From Bin80 sp964503085 (GTDB lineage: Bacteria; Bacteroidota; Rhodothermia; Rhodothermales; Bin80), in contig CAZCYQ010000008.1 of the NCBI GenBank assembly GCA_964503085.1, positions 24,333 to 88,332 of the forward strand: DNA of 64,000 nt, read 5' to 3'. The notes under the pieces were generated by a model. That model did not search any database and was not told the DNA's origin. It was given only the letters and a program-made list of their open reading frames with translations. A program made the translations under genes and the position numbers. This document shows, piece by piece, positions 18,353-27,707 of the stretch (positions are counted from its first letter, which is position 1; each line of letters opens with the position of its first letter).

Positions 18353-21247
18353 ATGAGGCAGCTGACTGCCATGGCAGCGGCGTGCCTAGTGCTGCTGACT
18401 GGAGCAAAGGCTCAAACTGTAAAGCCAGCTGCACCATACTACGATTTGGTTGCGCTCCGGGTAGAGTTTGCACCGGATACGTCCAGCTTTACTACTGGAG
18501 ATGGAACGTTCTCGGGGCTGAGTTTTCCGATTGAACCAAAGGTTGATCCACTCCCTCATGATGCGGCCTATTTCGAGGCCCATCTTGCTTTCCTAGAACA
18601 CTATATCCGCACAGCCAGCGCTGGCAGAACCAGGATTGTGACGCATCTTATCCCCGAGATTGTTCGGCTGGATAATCCAATGGCAACCTACAGTCCGGTT
18701 GGATTAAACTCGGACAGTAGGTTAGAGCGATCAAAACTGGCAAACCTGATCCGTGATGCCTGGACAAAGGCAGATTTAGAGAGCACTTTTGATCCAATGC
18801 CGCTCTGGCACAGGAGAAATGTTGCATTCATCCTGTTCCATGCGGGAGTAGGGCGTGATGTTGAGCTGGTCGGCACGACGCTGGACAAAACGCCCCAGGA
18901 CCTGCCCTCAGTCTTCATGGGGACGAATTCGTTGGCAGACCTTGGCGTTAGTGGACTTTCGTTTAAAGGATTGCAAGTAAATCATTCACTCATCATTCCC
19001 CGAACAGAAACTCGCTCGGGCGTAAATGCCTTTACTGATGAACCGTATCTGCTGGAACTGTCGATAAATGGATTGCTGGCAGCAAGCTTCATTAGCTATT
19101 TAGGGGTTCCTGACCTGTTCAATACCGATACCGGGGAGTCGGTAATTGGTCCGTTTGGTGTGATGGACCCTTTGGGTATTTTTGCGTATCGCGGCCTGTT
19201 TCCACCGCTACCCAGCGCATGGACCCGCACAGCACTCGGGTGGGCTACTCCCAAAGAAATTCATGATCCTGGTGTATATGATCTGGCAGCCGGAGAGATT
19301 GCCAGGATAGAGATATCAGAGGCTGAGTATTTTCTATTGGAAAACCGTGTGCGCACCTCCGACGATACAGGGCTCACGCTACAAGTATTCAACGACGGGG
19401 CAATCTCAACGCAACGATTCTCTGCGGTCAGCGATGATTTTGACCGTTTCAATGTGCAGGCATTTAAGGGTGGTGTGGTCACGCAGGCAAGTTCATACGA
19501 TTTTGCACTGCCAGGCCGGGATGCCGATGATCAGCAGTACAATGGAGGCATCCTTATTTGGCATATTGATGAACGCCAGTTTTCCCGCGCGGTCAATAAT
19601 GATCCAGATGCTTTGGCAGTAGATATTGAGGAAGCAGATGGCGCACAGGATATTGGTTTTGATGGCAACATCGGCTCCCCCTTTGATTTTTATTTCAGCG
19701 ACAATCCTTCAAGTGTTGCCTTACCCTCCGGGCTAACAATCAGTCTCTACGAGAACCGATTTGGCCCCGACACCACGCCAGACAGCAGGACAAACGAAGG
19801 TGGGAGCAGCTTCTTAGCGCTCGAGGATTTTTCGGCTTCCGGTCCGATTATGTCATTCTCGTTCCGTAAGGAGGCGGGTGAACATGTGACCGATGCAGGA
19901 ATGATCGCATTAGGAACAGAGACAACTCCAGAAAGCAGCGTTGGGGTAGCAGCCGGCTACAGAGCGGTATTTACTGGTACGGAGGTCATTGTGCCGGGGG
20001 TTGGCCAGGTGAATGCTTTGGCACGACCGGCCTACAGTGCGCAGGGCATGGCGGTGATTGATGATCAGGATGGAGGCATTACATTCAGAGAATATCAAGT
20101 AATCGGGGGCCGTCTGATCGCAACCCGGGCGGTAACACTTGCAGCGGAACTCCCGATCGGACGGCCGGTGGTGTATCATGACAACGCACACTACGCCCAT
20201 TTTACCGGATCAGATCGATCAAAAGTGTTTCGGATAGCTTCTGGAGTAGATGGATATGATATAGATGACAGGGGACTGGGGCTGATTGCGACTGATGAAG
20301 GAATTTATTTTATTGGGCAGTCACAGGCCGGGCCGCTTGGCAAAGCTTCGACATGGACGTACACGCTAGGCGACGATGCAGGCTACCCGGTTATGGGACG
20401 GGATCGTACCGGGCTTTGGGGAGTAATTCCCCTTCCAAGGGCGTTGGTTGTGCTGGAGCCCGATGGTGAAGCCAGACGGATTGAAGCATCGGCCTACCTT
20501 GGAGACGCAGTGTTTTCATCGTTGCTCGCCATTGCAGATCTGGATCAGAATGGTGTACTTGACCTGATTACAACCGCAGGCAATCAGGTCGTTGCATTTT
20601 CTCAAGGAGGCGCTTTGCTTCCGCCGTTTCCCATTGAAATCGGAGCTCCCGCCACTAGTGCACCCCTGATCTATCAATCGGATGACGCGATCATCATTGT
20701 TGTATCTGCCGCTGATGGTAGTATTTATGCCTTGGACCTTAAGCAGAAGGGGCGAGTGATTCCCGGGTTTCCCCTATCGGTTGGGCGTGCAATCAAAGCT
20801 ACGTCGCTCATTTATAGTGATACGCTGAGCGCGGTAACCGAGTCAGGTATGCTGAGAAACTACGCGTTGAATAACATCAGTCAGGTGCTCTGGGCACAAC
20901 AACACGGTTCCGGACATAATGCGAGTTTTGTGGCGCTGGCTACAAGAATAGATGAGACTGCGCCGCTGTTGAACGTTGCAGAGACCTACAACTGGCCAAA
21001 TCCAATCCGGGATGGACACACGTTTTTCAGGTGTCTCACGAGCGAAGCCTCCCAGGTGTCCGTTACAGTAGTGGATGCAGCGGGGTCATTGGTGGGCTCA
21101 CTAAATTTTGCTACTTCAGCCGGTGTCCCACATGAAGCCCCCTGGAATACCAGTGCCGCGAGCGGCATGTATTTCGCGCGGGTAGAAGTAACCTCTGCTT
21201 CCGGGCGGACGGATTCGCATCTGATTAAACTCGCGATTATTCGATGA
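18353..21247 (+). CDS. M6-peptidase-like T9SS cargo protein without zinc-binding motif
   Basis: The 964-residue product starts at the ATG at 18353, giving a signal peptide that ends near AKAQ; longer frames begin inside porV. The N-terminal half follows immune-inhibitor-A/M6 peptidases: YDLVALRVEFAPD at the start, the active-site region and the later GGILIWHIDERQ and FGVMDP segments. At the place of the zinc motif HEFGH, however, residues 244-248 are ASFIS, followed by the conserved LGVPDLF, so both His and the Glu are gone. A beta-propeller-like region (about 560-860, with DLDQNGVLDLI) and a T9SS type A sorting domain (YNWPNPI ... GMYFARV) complete it. Probably a secreted non-catalytic binding or scaffold protein. 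Its stop overlaps the next ATG by four bases. Confidence 0.8.
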   Translation: MRQLTAMAAACLVLLTGAKAQTVKPAAPYYDLVALRVEFAPDTSSFTTGDGTFSGLSFPIEPKVDPLPHDAAYFEAHLAFLEHYIRTASAGRTRIVTHLIPEIVRLDNPMATYSPVGLNSDSRLERSKLANLIRDAWTKADLESTFDPMPLWHRRNVAFILFHAGVGRDVELVGTTLDKTPQDLPSVFMGTNSLADLGVSGLSFKGLQVNHSLIIPRTETRSGVNAFTDEPYLLELSINGLLAASFISYLGVPDLFNTDTGESVIGPFGVMDPLGIFAYRGLFPPLPSAWTRTALGWATPKEIHDPGVYDLAAGEIARIEISEAEYFLLENRVRTSDDTGLTLQVFNDGAISTQRFSAVSDDFDRFNVQAFKGGVVTQASSYDFALPGRDADDQQYNGGILIWHIDERQFSRAVNNDPDALAVDIEEADGAQDIGFDGNIGSPFDFYFSDNPSSVALPSGLTISLYENRFGPDTTPDSRTNEGGSSFLALEDFSASGPIMSFSFRKEAGEHVTDAGMIALGTETTPESSVGVAAGYRAVFTGTEVIVPGVGQVNALARPAYSAQGMAVIDDQDGGITFREYQVIGGRLIATRAVTLAAELPIGRPVVYHDNAHYAHFTGSDRSKVFRIASGVDGYDIDDRGLGLIATDEGIYFIGQSQAGPLGKASTWTYTLGDDAGYPVMGRDRTGLWGVIPLPRALVVLEPDGEARRIEASAYLGDAVFSSLLAIADLDQNGVLDLITTAGNQVVAFSQGGALLPPFPIEIGAPATSAPLIYQSDDAIIIVVSAADGSIYALDLKQKGRVIPGFPLSVGRAIKATSLIYSDTLSAVTESGMLRNYALNNISQVLWAQQHGSGHNASFVALATRIDETAPLLNVAETYNWPNPIRDGHTFFRCLTSEASQVSVTVVDAAGSLVGSLNFATSAGVPHEAPWNTSAASGMYFARVEVTSASGRTDSHLIKLAIIR

Positions 21248-24200
21248 AGTGGGCCCTCTCTATTCTTGCTGCGGCAATGTTGGTTGCCGGTACGAAAGCT
21301 CAGGTTTCTCCGTCTCTTCTAGATTTTAGCCGCACAGCACTTGATTGGTACCAAATAGAGACGGAGCACTTTGTCATTCTGTTTCATATGGATGAAGCGG
21401 GGCAGGGAGCAAGTCGATCTGCACAGGTGGCCGCACGCATAGCCGAAGAAGTCTACGAACCCATAACAATCCTGTATGAGCATGAACCAGACAGCAAAGT
21501 GCATATAATCCTCAAAGACTACGAGGATTACTCAAACGGCGCAGCGTACTTTTTTGACAACAAGATTGAAATCTGGGCACCCGCGCTAAATTCTCCCTTG
21601 CGAGGCGCACATGACTGGATGCGTAACGTGATCACACACGAATTCACCCATATCGTTCAGGTTCAGGCAGCCATGAAATCTCCGCGGAGATGGCCTTTGG
21701 GGTACCTCCAGATTCTAGATTACGAGGATGTACGCCGTCCTGATGTTTTGTATGGATATCCCAATGTGATTGTTAGTTATCCCGTTATTGGTCTGAACAA
21801 CCCGGCCTGGTTTGCAGAAGGAACTGCACAATATCAACATGATCACTTGCACTATGACCGCTGGGATTCGCACAGGGATATGTTGCTGCGAACCCGTGTT
21901 CTGAGCGGGAAGGCGCTCAGCCTGACTGAGCTTGGCAGCTTCTATTCCAAGAGCTCCTTGATGCGCGAGGGTGTGTATAATCATGGGTTCGCATTCACGC
22001 TGTATTTGGCACGTGTGTATGGAGCGGAGGTCTTGGCCCAGATCAGTGATTATCTGCGCAGCTGGCGTATCTGGCGTGTTGAGAAGGCCATTGAGCGGGC
22101 AACCGGTATACCCGGAATAGAGGTTTACGAGGCGTGGCTCCGGGAGCTCAATCATTCATATTCGCAGGCCGTCTCGCCCATTCGGGAAGCTCTTGTGGAA
22201 GGAACACTGGCTGAACCAGAGGGCTTCGCCAATTATTTTCCGCGTTTCTCGCCGGATGGTTTGAAGCTGGCCTATATATCCAACAAAGGAGAACATTTTA
22301 GCCGCACAAGTCTGTACATACAAGATTTAGGCAGCGGGTCGGTTGTTGCCCATGATCTGGGGGAGGCTTTCGGTGACTACATCTGTTCGCTCGGTCATCG
22401 TGTGAGATCCAATGTGACCGGCGCTGCTGCCTGGCGACCGGATGGCCAGGCACTCGTGTATGCACGGCAGCGTGTAACCTCAGAAGGTTTTCTCTACACG
22501 GATCTTCATCTGTTTGAATTAGACACGAAAGAATCCTCTCCGCTGACGCGTGATGCACGCGCTTCACAACCAGGATGGGATTCCACAGGGACTAGAATTG
22601 TATACGTCAACTCCGATGATGGAAGCAGTAACCTGCAGTTGCTGAACGTAAAAACAGGCGAACGCAGGCCAATAACGCGGTTTGCAGACGGAACCCAGGT
22701 CACATCCCCCGTATGGCACGGTAAATGGATTTATTTTGCGCGACTTAATCCCGGCGCGCATGGCAACGATCTGTGGAAGGTCCAGGTAGACGGATCAGAA
22801 TTGACTCCCGTGCTACAGACATCGGCAGATGAGCGATCACCGACGATAGCCAATGGCGTGTTGTACTATGCTTCTGACAAGAACGGGATATACAATATTT
22901 ATCGGTTTAAGCCAGACGGTTCGGAGCAACTGACTCAGGTCATCGGCGGGGCTTTCATGCCAGACATCGGTAAAGATGGGAGGATCGCTTATGCCACCTA
23001 TAGATGGGATGGATACAAGATTGCCATTTTGGAGCATCCAGAAGCGATTGAACCGGTTGTCCACTATGCGCCCCCGGAATTCATCACAAAAGCTACCTTG
23101 CCCGAGACTTCGAAAAATGACAGTGATATAAGGGCTATTGATCCAGAGGTACTTTTAAGTACAATGCGTGAGGAGGCAACTTTGGGGATAGACTCTCTGC
23201 AGGTATCGCGCTATAATGCCGACTTTACGAGTTTTAGTCTCTCGCCGGTCGTTCGGTTGGATCAATACGTAGAGCGTCGGCTTGAGGGGCGTGTTCGCGG
23301 CAGGGCGGAAACCTTTTGGAGGAACCTGAAATTCGGCACTTACGTCTCTTCCCGGGAGGTATTGGAGGGTATGAGTCTGTTCGGAGGATTACTCATGGGT
23401 CCGGGATCACATCGGGATGGCCAAATTATTGCACCGGCAAATTTATTGGCACTGGAACGGGACGTATTTCTTCAATTCAATTACTCTCGGGGTTTTGGGT
23501 TCTTGCCTGGACGCTGGTCGCCGCAGATAGCAATAGAACTTTATAATATTCAGCGTCAGGTAGAGAACGGACTTTCTATTGAGGAGCATCCCTGTACGGC
23601 TTGCCTACCTGAATCTACAAATGCTGACCTGACCTATGGGCTCTGGGAGGGAAATATATATCTGCGTAGCAAGATTAACCGCAGTACCGTACTTGAAGCT
23701 GGATATCGGTACAGTCCGTATCGTGTGACAACAAACCGTTTTTATTCGAGAGAGCTTTCAGACTGGATACCCAGTACCTCGTCACGCTACTATATTGGCC
23801 GCAGCTATATGGCGAGTGCCTACTTTGAGGCACGGCGTTCTCATCGTGAGTCGGATATAATGCGTACAGGCATTCGCATTACGGCTAATTATGAACGCGA
23901 AACCGGTGAGCTACTTAGGCAATTTGATGTAGAAGAAGGACAATTGGTCCCGATCTATGACACTGACGTACTCCATCGGATGCGCGTTGATCTGGAGGGC
24001 GGGATCCGGCTACCCGGCCAAATTCGTGGCACCTCACATGGTCTGAATGTTCGGATGCAAGCCTCAACGCTGTTTGGCAAGAATACAGATACGTTTTATT
24101 TTGACTATGTTGGTGGCTTGTCTGGGGCGCGCGGTTATCCCTTTTATGCGCTGGGCGGCACAGAAACCCTGTGGCTCCAGGCTGCATGGACCTTACCGTT

Positions 24201-24504
24201 GATTCCTGATATTCGACGCCAGATCGGACCGGTTTACTTTGACAAGGTCTTTATGCGCCTTTATGCTGATGGGGCCAGAGTACAACCAGCGAGCCGTGCG
24301 ATCCGAAAAGACGTGGGGGCGGAATTTCGCCTGATGATGGGGAGCTATTATTTATTGCCAACGGCATTGTTTGTAAGTGCAACCTATGGCTTGGATGCAT
24401 TTCAGGTGACGTTGGATGATGCGTTCGTAACCTCACAGCCAAGCGTGGATTACGGTAAGGAGCTTCAATGGCACTTTGGGTTGCTTTTTGGGTTTGACTT
24501 GTAG
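21244..24504 (+). CDS. Zinc peptidase (MA-like)/PD40 beta-propeller/outer-membrane barrel fusion
   Basis: A 1086-residue protein with three parts after a signal peptide (cleavage near TKAQ). Residues 30-310 form a gluzincin-type peptidase domain with HEFTH at 132-136 and the third ligand Glu192 in WFAEGTAQY. Residues about 325-620 contain TolB/PD40 propeller repeats, for example FSPDGLKLAYIS, WRPDGQALVYA and WDSTGTRIVYVNSDDG. The rest is a beta-barrel with a surface-antigen (D15)-like end: GARGYPFYALGGTE and LQAAWTLPL. This would place a peptidase and propeller at the outer membrane. Substrate unknown. The four-base ATGA overlap couples it to the pseudo-peptidase gene upstream. Confidence 0.82.
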   Translation: MKWALSILAAAMLVAGTKAQVSPSLLDFSRTALDWYQIETEHFVILFHMDEAGQGASRSAQVAARIAEEVYEPITILYEHEPDSKVHIILKDYEDYSNGAAYFFDNKIEIWAPALNSPLRGAHDWMRNVITHEFTHIVQVQAAMKSPRRWPLGYLQILDYEDVRRPDVLYGYPNVIVSYPVIGLNNPAWFAEGTAQYQHDHLHYDRWDSHRDMLLRTRVLSGKALSLTELGSFYSKSSLMREGVYNHGFAFTLYLARVYGAEVLAQISDYLRSWRIWRVEKAIERATGIPGIEVYEAWLRELNHSYSQAVSPIREALVEGTLAEPEGFANYFPRFSPDGLKLAYISNKGEHFSRTSLYIQDLGSGSVVAHDLGEAFGDYICSLGHRVRSNVTGAAAWRPDGQALVYARQRVTSEGFLYTDLHLFELDTKESSPLTRDARASQPGWDSTGTRIVYVNSDDGSSNLQLLNVKTGERRPITRFADGTQVTSPVWHGKWIYFARLNPGAHGNDLWKVQVDGSELTPVLQTSADERSPTIANGVLYYASDKNGIYNIYRFKPDGSEQLTQVIGGAFMPDIGKDGRIAYATYRWDGYKIAILEHPEAIEPVVHYAPPEFITKATLPETSKNDSDIRAIDPEVLLSTMREEATLGIDSLQVSRYNADFTSFSLSPVVRLDQYVERRLEGRVRGRAETFWRNLKFGTYVSSREVLEGMSLFGGLLMGPGSHRDGQIIAPANLLALERDVFLQFNYSRGFGFLPGRWSPQIAIELYNIQRQVENGLSIEEHPCTACLPESTNADLTYGLWEGNIYLRSKINRSTVLEAGYRYSPYRVTTNRFYSRELSDWIPSTSSRYYIGRSYMASAYFEARRSHRESDIMRTGIRITANYERETGELLRQFDVEEGQLVPIYDTDVLHRMRVDLEGGIRLPGQIRGTSHGLNVRMQASTLFGKNTDTFYFDYVGGLSGARGYPFYALGGTETLWLQAAWTLPLIPDIRRQIGPVYFDKVFMRLYADGARVQPASRAIRKDVGAEFRLMMGSYYLLPTALFVSATYGLDAFQVTLDDAFVTSQPSVDYGKELQWHFGLLFGFDL

Positions 24505-24522
24505 CGATATTCCTAGATAGCC

Positions 24523-25161
24523 ATGACGCCTGTTGTGATCTTTTGCCTGCTCTTTATCGCAATCAGCATTGGGTTGCTTTATCTGGTCCTGCGAAGAAAT
24601 CCATACCCTGTTCCGCGTGGAGGTGTACAGTGGATGGTCACCATCATGTGTACACTGCTCGTTTGTCTCTCTGGTTTGGTAATTGCGCTTGAGTGGAGCT
24701 TTTCCGAGCATTCTGAGGTTACCTCCGCCCCGGAGTACGTAGAGCCTTTTGTGTTTCGATTGGTTTCTAATCAGGAGGAGGTGAACATGAGCGATTTCAA
24801 TGGAAGCGTGGTGCTCTTGAATTTCTGGGCCACCTGGTGCCAACCGTGTATTACCGAGCTACCTGAACTTGATGCACTGCAGGAAGCATACGGGGATAGA
24901 GGTTTGGTCGTTGTAACGCTGTCGGATGAGGACTTGGAAGAACTTCAGTTGTATGATGATCTGCTGCCTGAAAAAACGGTATCTGGTTATGTTGCTCTTG
25001 AGGAATTGCCGGAATATTTTAGAAATGAACTTGCATCCGGGCGACCGGTCTCGTACGTGATTGATGGAGCAGGAACGATTCGAGAACGTCTCTTGGGAGC
25101 CGGGACATTCGAATATTTCGAGGGTCTTGTTACTCCGTGGCTGGCCCAACTTCAATCGTAG
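24523..25161 (+). CDS. Membrane-anchored TlpA/ResA-like thioredoxin protein
   Basis: A 212-residue protein with two predicted membrane helices (about 4-23 and 37-57) followed by a periplasmic thioredoxin domain. The redox motif is FWATWCQPC with Cys106 and Cys109; a cis-Pro equivalent is in SGRPVSYVI. Such proteins reduce disulphides of exported proteins or apocytochromes. It lies 18 bases after the peptidase/barrel gene and four bases before the DUF5683 gene, so it belongs to the same transcript and may act on cargo of the envelope block. It is a distinct protein from the TlpA-like lipoprotein at 7538. Confidence 0.85.
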   Translation: MTPVVIFCLLFIAISIGLLYLVLRRNPYPVPRGGVQWMVTIMCTLLVCLSGLVIALEWSFSEHSEVTSAPEYVEPFVFRLVSNQEEVNMSDFNGSVVLLNFWATWCQPCITELPELDALQEAYGDRGLVVVTLSDEDLEELQLYDDLLPEKTVSGYVALEELPEYFRNELASGRPVSYVIDGAGTIRERLLGAGTFEYFEGLVTPWLAQLQS

Positions 25162-25164
25162 CGC

Positions 25165-26112
25165 ATGCGGTGTATTGCACTTGCCCTTGGCCTCCTCGTC
25201 ATTATCCCGAATGTTCAGGCTCAGCCTACCGCAGATAGTTTAGAGGCGCTGTTTTCAAGCTCTCGGCGCAGCACTCCGCTTGCCTTTGGCATGTCTGCTT
25301 TGGTTCCTGGATTGGGCCAAGCCTATAATCGTCATTGGATCAAGGCAGCAGCTGGGCTCGCAGGAGAGGCCACGGTACTCTTGCTGTATGCTTCCTGGCG
25401 CCAACAGGGAGTAGACGGGCGTTACGCATACCAAATGGAAGCTCACATGCACTGGAGTCCGATTAAGTATGCTTACTGGCTGAATGATTATGCTCAATAC
25501 TTGAATCAGCTGCCAGATGGGCGTCGAGTCACGGCTCCGCCGGTGAATATTTCACCAGCACTTTTGAATATTGACCTAACGCAGCCAGACGCTTGGTCAG
25601 ATTCGGAACGGTTGGCAGTGCGAAGATTGTTCCAGGAGATTCAATTGCTTGAACGTGACAGCTATCATGGAGATACAGGAGCAGTTTTTTCGCATGTACT
25701 GCCATTTTTTGGGGAACAGCAGTATTATGAACTTGTAGGCAAATACTTTCAGTTTGCTCCGGGTTGGGAAGATTACATAGCTATTGTCAGAGATGGTCGT
25801 GTAACCTGGATTGACGAGAATGGGGATTTTATTCAATCTATTGAGCCGGAAGCAACAGGTCCGGGTGGAACAAAGCCAAATGTATCCGCCAGGTTCTATC
25901 GATACGCAGAGGAGCATGCCGACGCAAATACATACTTGCGCCGAGCCTCCCGGATTACAACACTGCTAATCGTGAATCATGTACTTGCTGCTGTGGATGC
26001 AGCAATATTTGCGCGGCTGCACAATCGTCGTATGCAGTTACGTCTCGGTCTGCTGAAAGATGTACAGGGCAGAACCCTCGTGGCTCCACAGGTGAGCTTC
26101 TTTCTGAATTAG
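25165..26112 (+). CDS. DUF5683 domain-containing protein
   Basis: A 315-residue protein of unknown function typical of Bacteroidota. A signal peptide (cleavage near VQAQ) precedes the DUF5683 core, recognisable by SALVPGLGQAYNRHWIKAA and the following hydrophobic helix. A second membrane-like helix is near residues 275-295 (TLLIVNHVLAAVDAAIF). The middle part holds many Tyr, Gln and acidic residues (ELVGKYFQFAPGWEDYI). Members of this domain are often found next to cell-division or envelope genes. Last gene of the block; a 106-base gap separates it from the symporter. Confidence 0.75.
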   Translation: MRCIALALGLLVIIPNVQAQPTADSLEALFSSSRRSTPLAFGMSALVPGLGQAYNRHWIKAAAGLAGEATVLLLYASWRQQGVDGRYAYQMEAHMHWSPIKYAYWLNDYAQYLNQLPDGRRVTAPPVNISPALLNIDLTQPDAWSDSERLAVRRLFQEIQLLERDSYHGDTGAVFSHVLPFFGEQQYYELVGKYFQFAPGWEDYIAIVRDGRVTWIDENGDFIQSIEPEATGPGGTKPNVSARFYRYAEEHADANTYLRRASRITTLLIVNHVLAAVDAAIFARLHNRRMQLRLGLLKDVQGRTLVAPQVSFFLN

Positions 26113-26218
26113 AGTCGCATGGATCATTAAATTGACATCTCATGCGTTATAAAGCTCTCCGCGGCATACCGATCTCTAGTCGTATATTGAAACTCCAACT
26201 CAAAACATTATTGCAATC

Positions 26219-27577
26219 ATGAATTGGTATAAGCAGTTGCATGTATGGATTATCCTGGGCCTTGTGTTCGGATTAGGTTACGGAATTCTTTCTGCTGCAA
26301 TGGGGTGGGGGGCGTTCACGCAGGCATGGATCAGTCCCTTTGGCGACATTTTTCTGAACGCATTGTTCATGATTGCGGTGCCGCTCGTACTGGGGTCAAT
26401 CATAACCGGCGTGGCTTCGCTTTCAGATACACGCAAACTAGCTCGGATTGGCGGTAAAACAATTCTGATCTATGTCAGCACAACGGTTGCTGCTCTGATC
26501 ATTGGGTTGCTTCTGGTCAATACCATCCGCCCGGGAGATACGGTTCCAGAAGAAGTCCGTATGGAACTGCAGGAAGGGTACAGTGATATGGCGGAGGAGC
26601 GACAGGAGAGTGCTGCTACGGCTCAGGAACGCGGACCATTACAGGCATTTGTAGACATGGTGCCACGCAATATCGCAGCAGCAGCCTCCAATAACCGGAA
26701 CATGCTGCAAGTGGTACTGATCTCAATATTGTTTGGGATCGCACTTCTTCTTATTCCAAAAGATAAGGCCCAGCCTTTGTTAGGTTTCTTCGAAAGTCTG
26801 ACAGCAGTTGTTATTAAGATTGTTGAGATCATTATGTGGGTTGCTCCTCTGGGTGTATTCGCGCTCCTTGCCGATACGGTCAGTCTGATTTCGGGGGACA
26901 ATCTGGGTGAGTTGTGGAGTTTGCTGGGGGCACTTGGGTTTTATATGCTCGTGGTGCTTGCCGGGCTTGTTGTCCATGTCGTCGTTACGTATGGGTCGAT
27001 CCTGAAATTCCTGACGCCGATGTCGCTCAAGAAATTCATTATGGGGATAGCGCCTGCGCAGCTTGTTGCATTCAGCACCTCATCAAGTGGGGCAACGCTG
27101 CCGGTCACGATGGACCGCGCAGAGAATCACCTGGGGGTCAGCGAGGAGGTTTCTTCCTTCGTACTTCCGCTTGGTGCTACGATCAACATGGATGGTACTG
27201 CGCTTTATCAGGCAGTGGCAGCAGTGTTCATTGCGCAGACACTTGGAATTGCACTTGGCTTTATGGACCAACTGGAGATCATACTCCTGGCTTTACTTGC
27301 TTCTATTGGCACCGCTGCTGTCCCCAGTGCGGGTATCATTATGCTGATTATCATATTGCAATCAGTTGGTGTTCCTGCAGCGGGTATAGCCTTGATCTTG
27401 GGCGTTGATCGTATTCTGGATATGTGCCGGACGGTATGCAACATAACGGGGGATGCAACCGTCGCTACCTTGGTTGCTTCTTCGGAGGGGCAACTTGGTG
27501 AGGTCAGCGAAAGCACCGCTCGCATTGGATTTGTTGCTACGCCCGATGCATCTCCGGGGGAGCACCCGGAGATGTAG
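26219..27577 (+). CDS. Dicarboxylate/amino acid:cation symporter (DAACS family)
   Basis: A 452-residue inner-membrane secondary transporter, the GltP/DctA/GltPh fold. It has eight membrane segments and the two re-entrant hairpins: the serine-rich FSTSSSGATLP in HP1 and the NMDGTALYQ segment of TM7, both of which bind substrate and sodium. The later hairpin reads GTAAVPSAGIIM and TM8 carries the Asp/Arg-rich ILGVDRILDMCRT with the substrate-carboxylate-binding Asp. Glutamate/aspartate or C4-dicarboxylates are the likely substrates; the Asp in TM8 (DMCRTVCNITGD) favours acidic amino acids. A long hydrophilic loop (residues 108-135) sits between TM3 and TM4. The gene has its own upstream gap and is followed by the antisense tRNA. 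Confidence 0.92.
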   Translation: MNWYKQLHVWIILGLVFGLGYGILSAAMGWGAFTQAWISPFGDIFLNALFMIAVPLVLGSIITGVASLSDTRKLARIGGKTILIYVSTTVAALIIGLLLVNTIRPGDTVPEEVRMELQEGYSDMAEERQESAATAQERGPLQAFVDMVPRNIAAAASNNRNMLQVVLISILFGIALLLIPKDKAQPLLGFFESLTAVVIKIVEIIMWVAPLGVFALLADTVSLISGDNLGELWSLLGALGFYMLVVLAGLVVHVVVTYGSILKFLTPMSLKKFIMGIAPAQLVAFSTSSSGATLPVTMDRAENHLGVSEEVSSFVLPLGATINMDGTALYQAVAAVFIAQTLGIALGFMDQLEIILLALLASIGTAAVPSAGIIMLIIILQSVGVPAAGIALILGVDRILDMCRTVCNITGDATVATLVASSEGQLGEVSESTARIGFVATPDASPGEHPEM

Positions 27578-27594
27578 GTCGGTAGCCGGAAGGG

Positions 27595-27668
27595 TACGCC
27601 CGAGAGGATTCGAACCTCTGGCCTTCTGCTCCGGAGGCAGACGCTCTATCCAACTGAGCTACGGGCGC
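27595..27668 (-). tRNA. tRNA-Arg (anticodon CCG)
   Basis: Read on the minus strand the 74 bases fold as a standard cloverleaf. The acceptor arm is GCGCCCG with CGGGCGT (first pair G-T wobble), the D loop has the usual AGTTGG, the anticodon stem TCTGC/GCAGA encloses CTCCGGA with anticodon CCG (Arg codon CGG), and the T loop is TTCGAAT. The discriminator is A, as expected for Arg in bacteria outside the canonical G. CCA is not encoded. It lies antisense between the symporter and CPBP genes. Confidence 0.95.
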
Positions 27669-27707
27669 GTTATATCCTCTAATGTTTGAACTGCCATAAA
27701 CGTTTCC

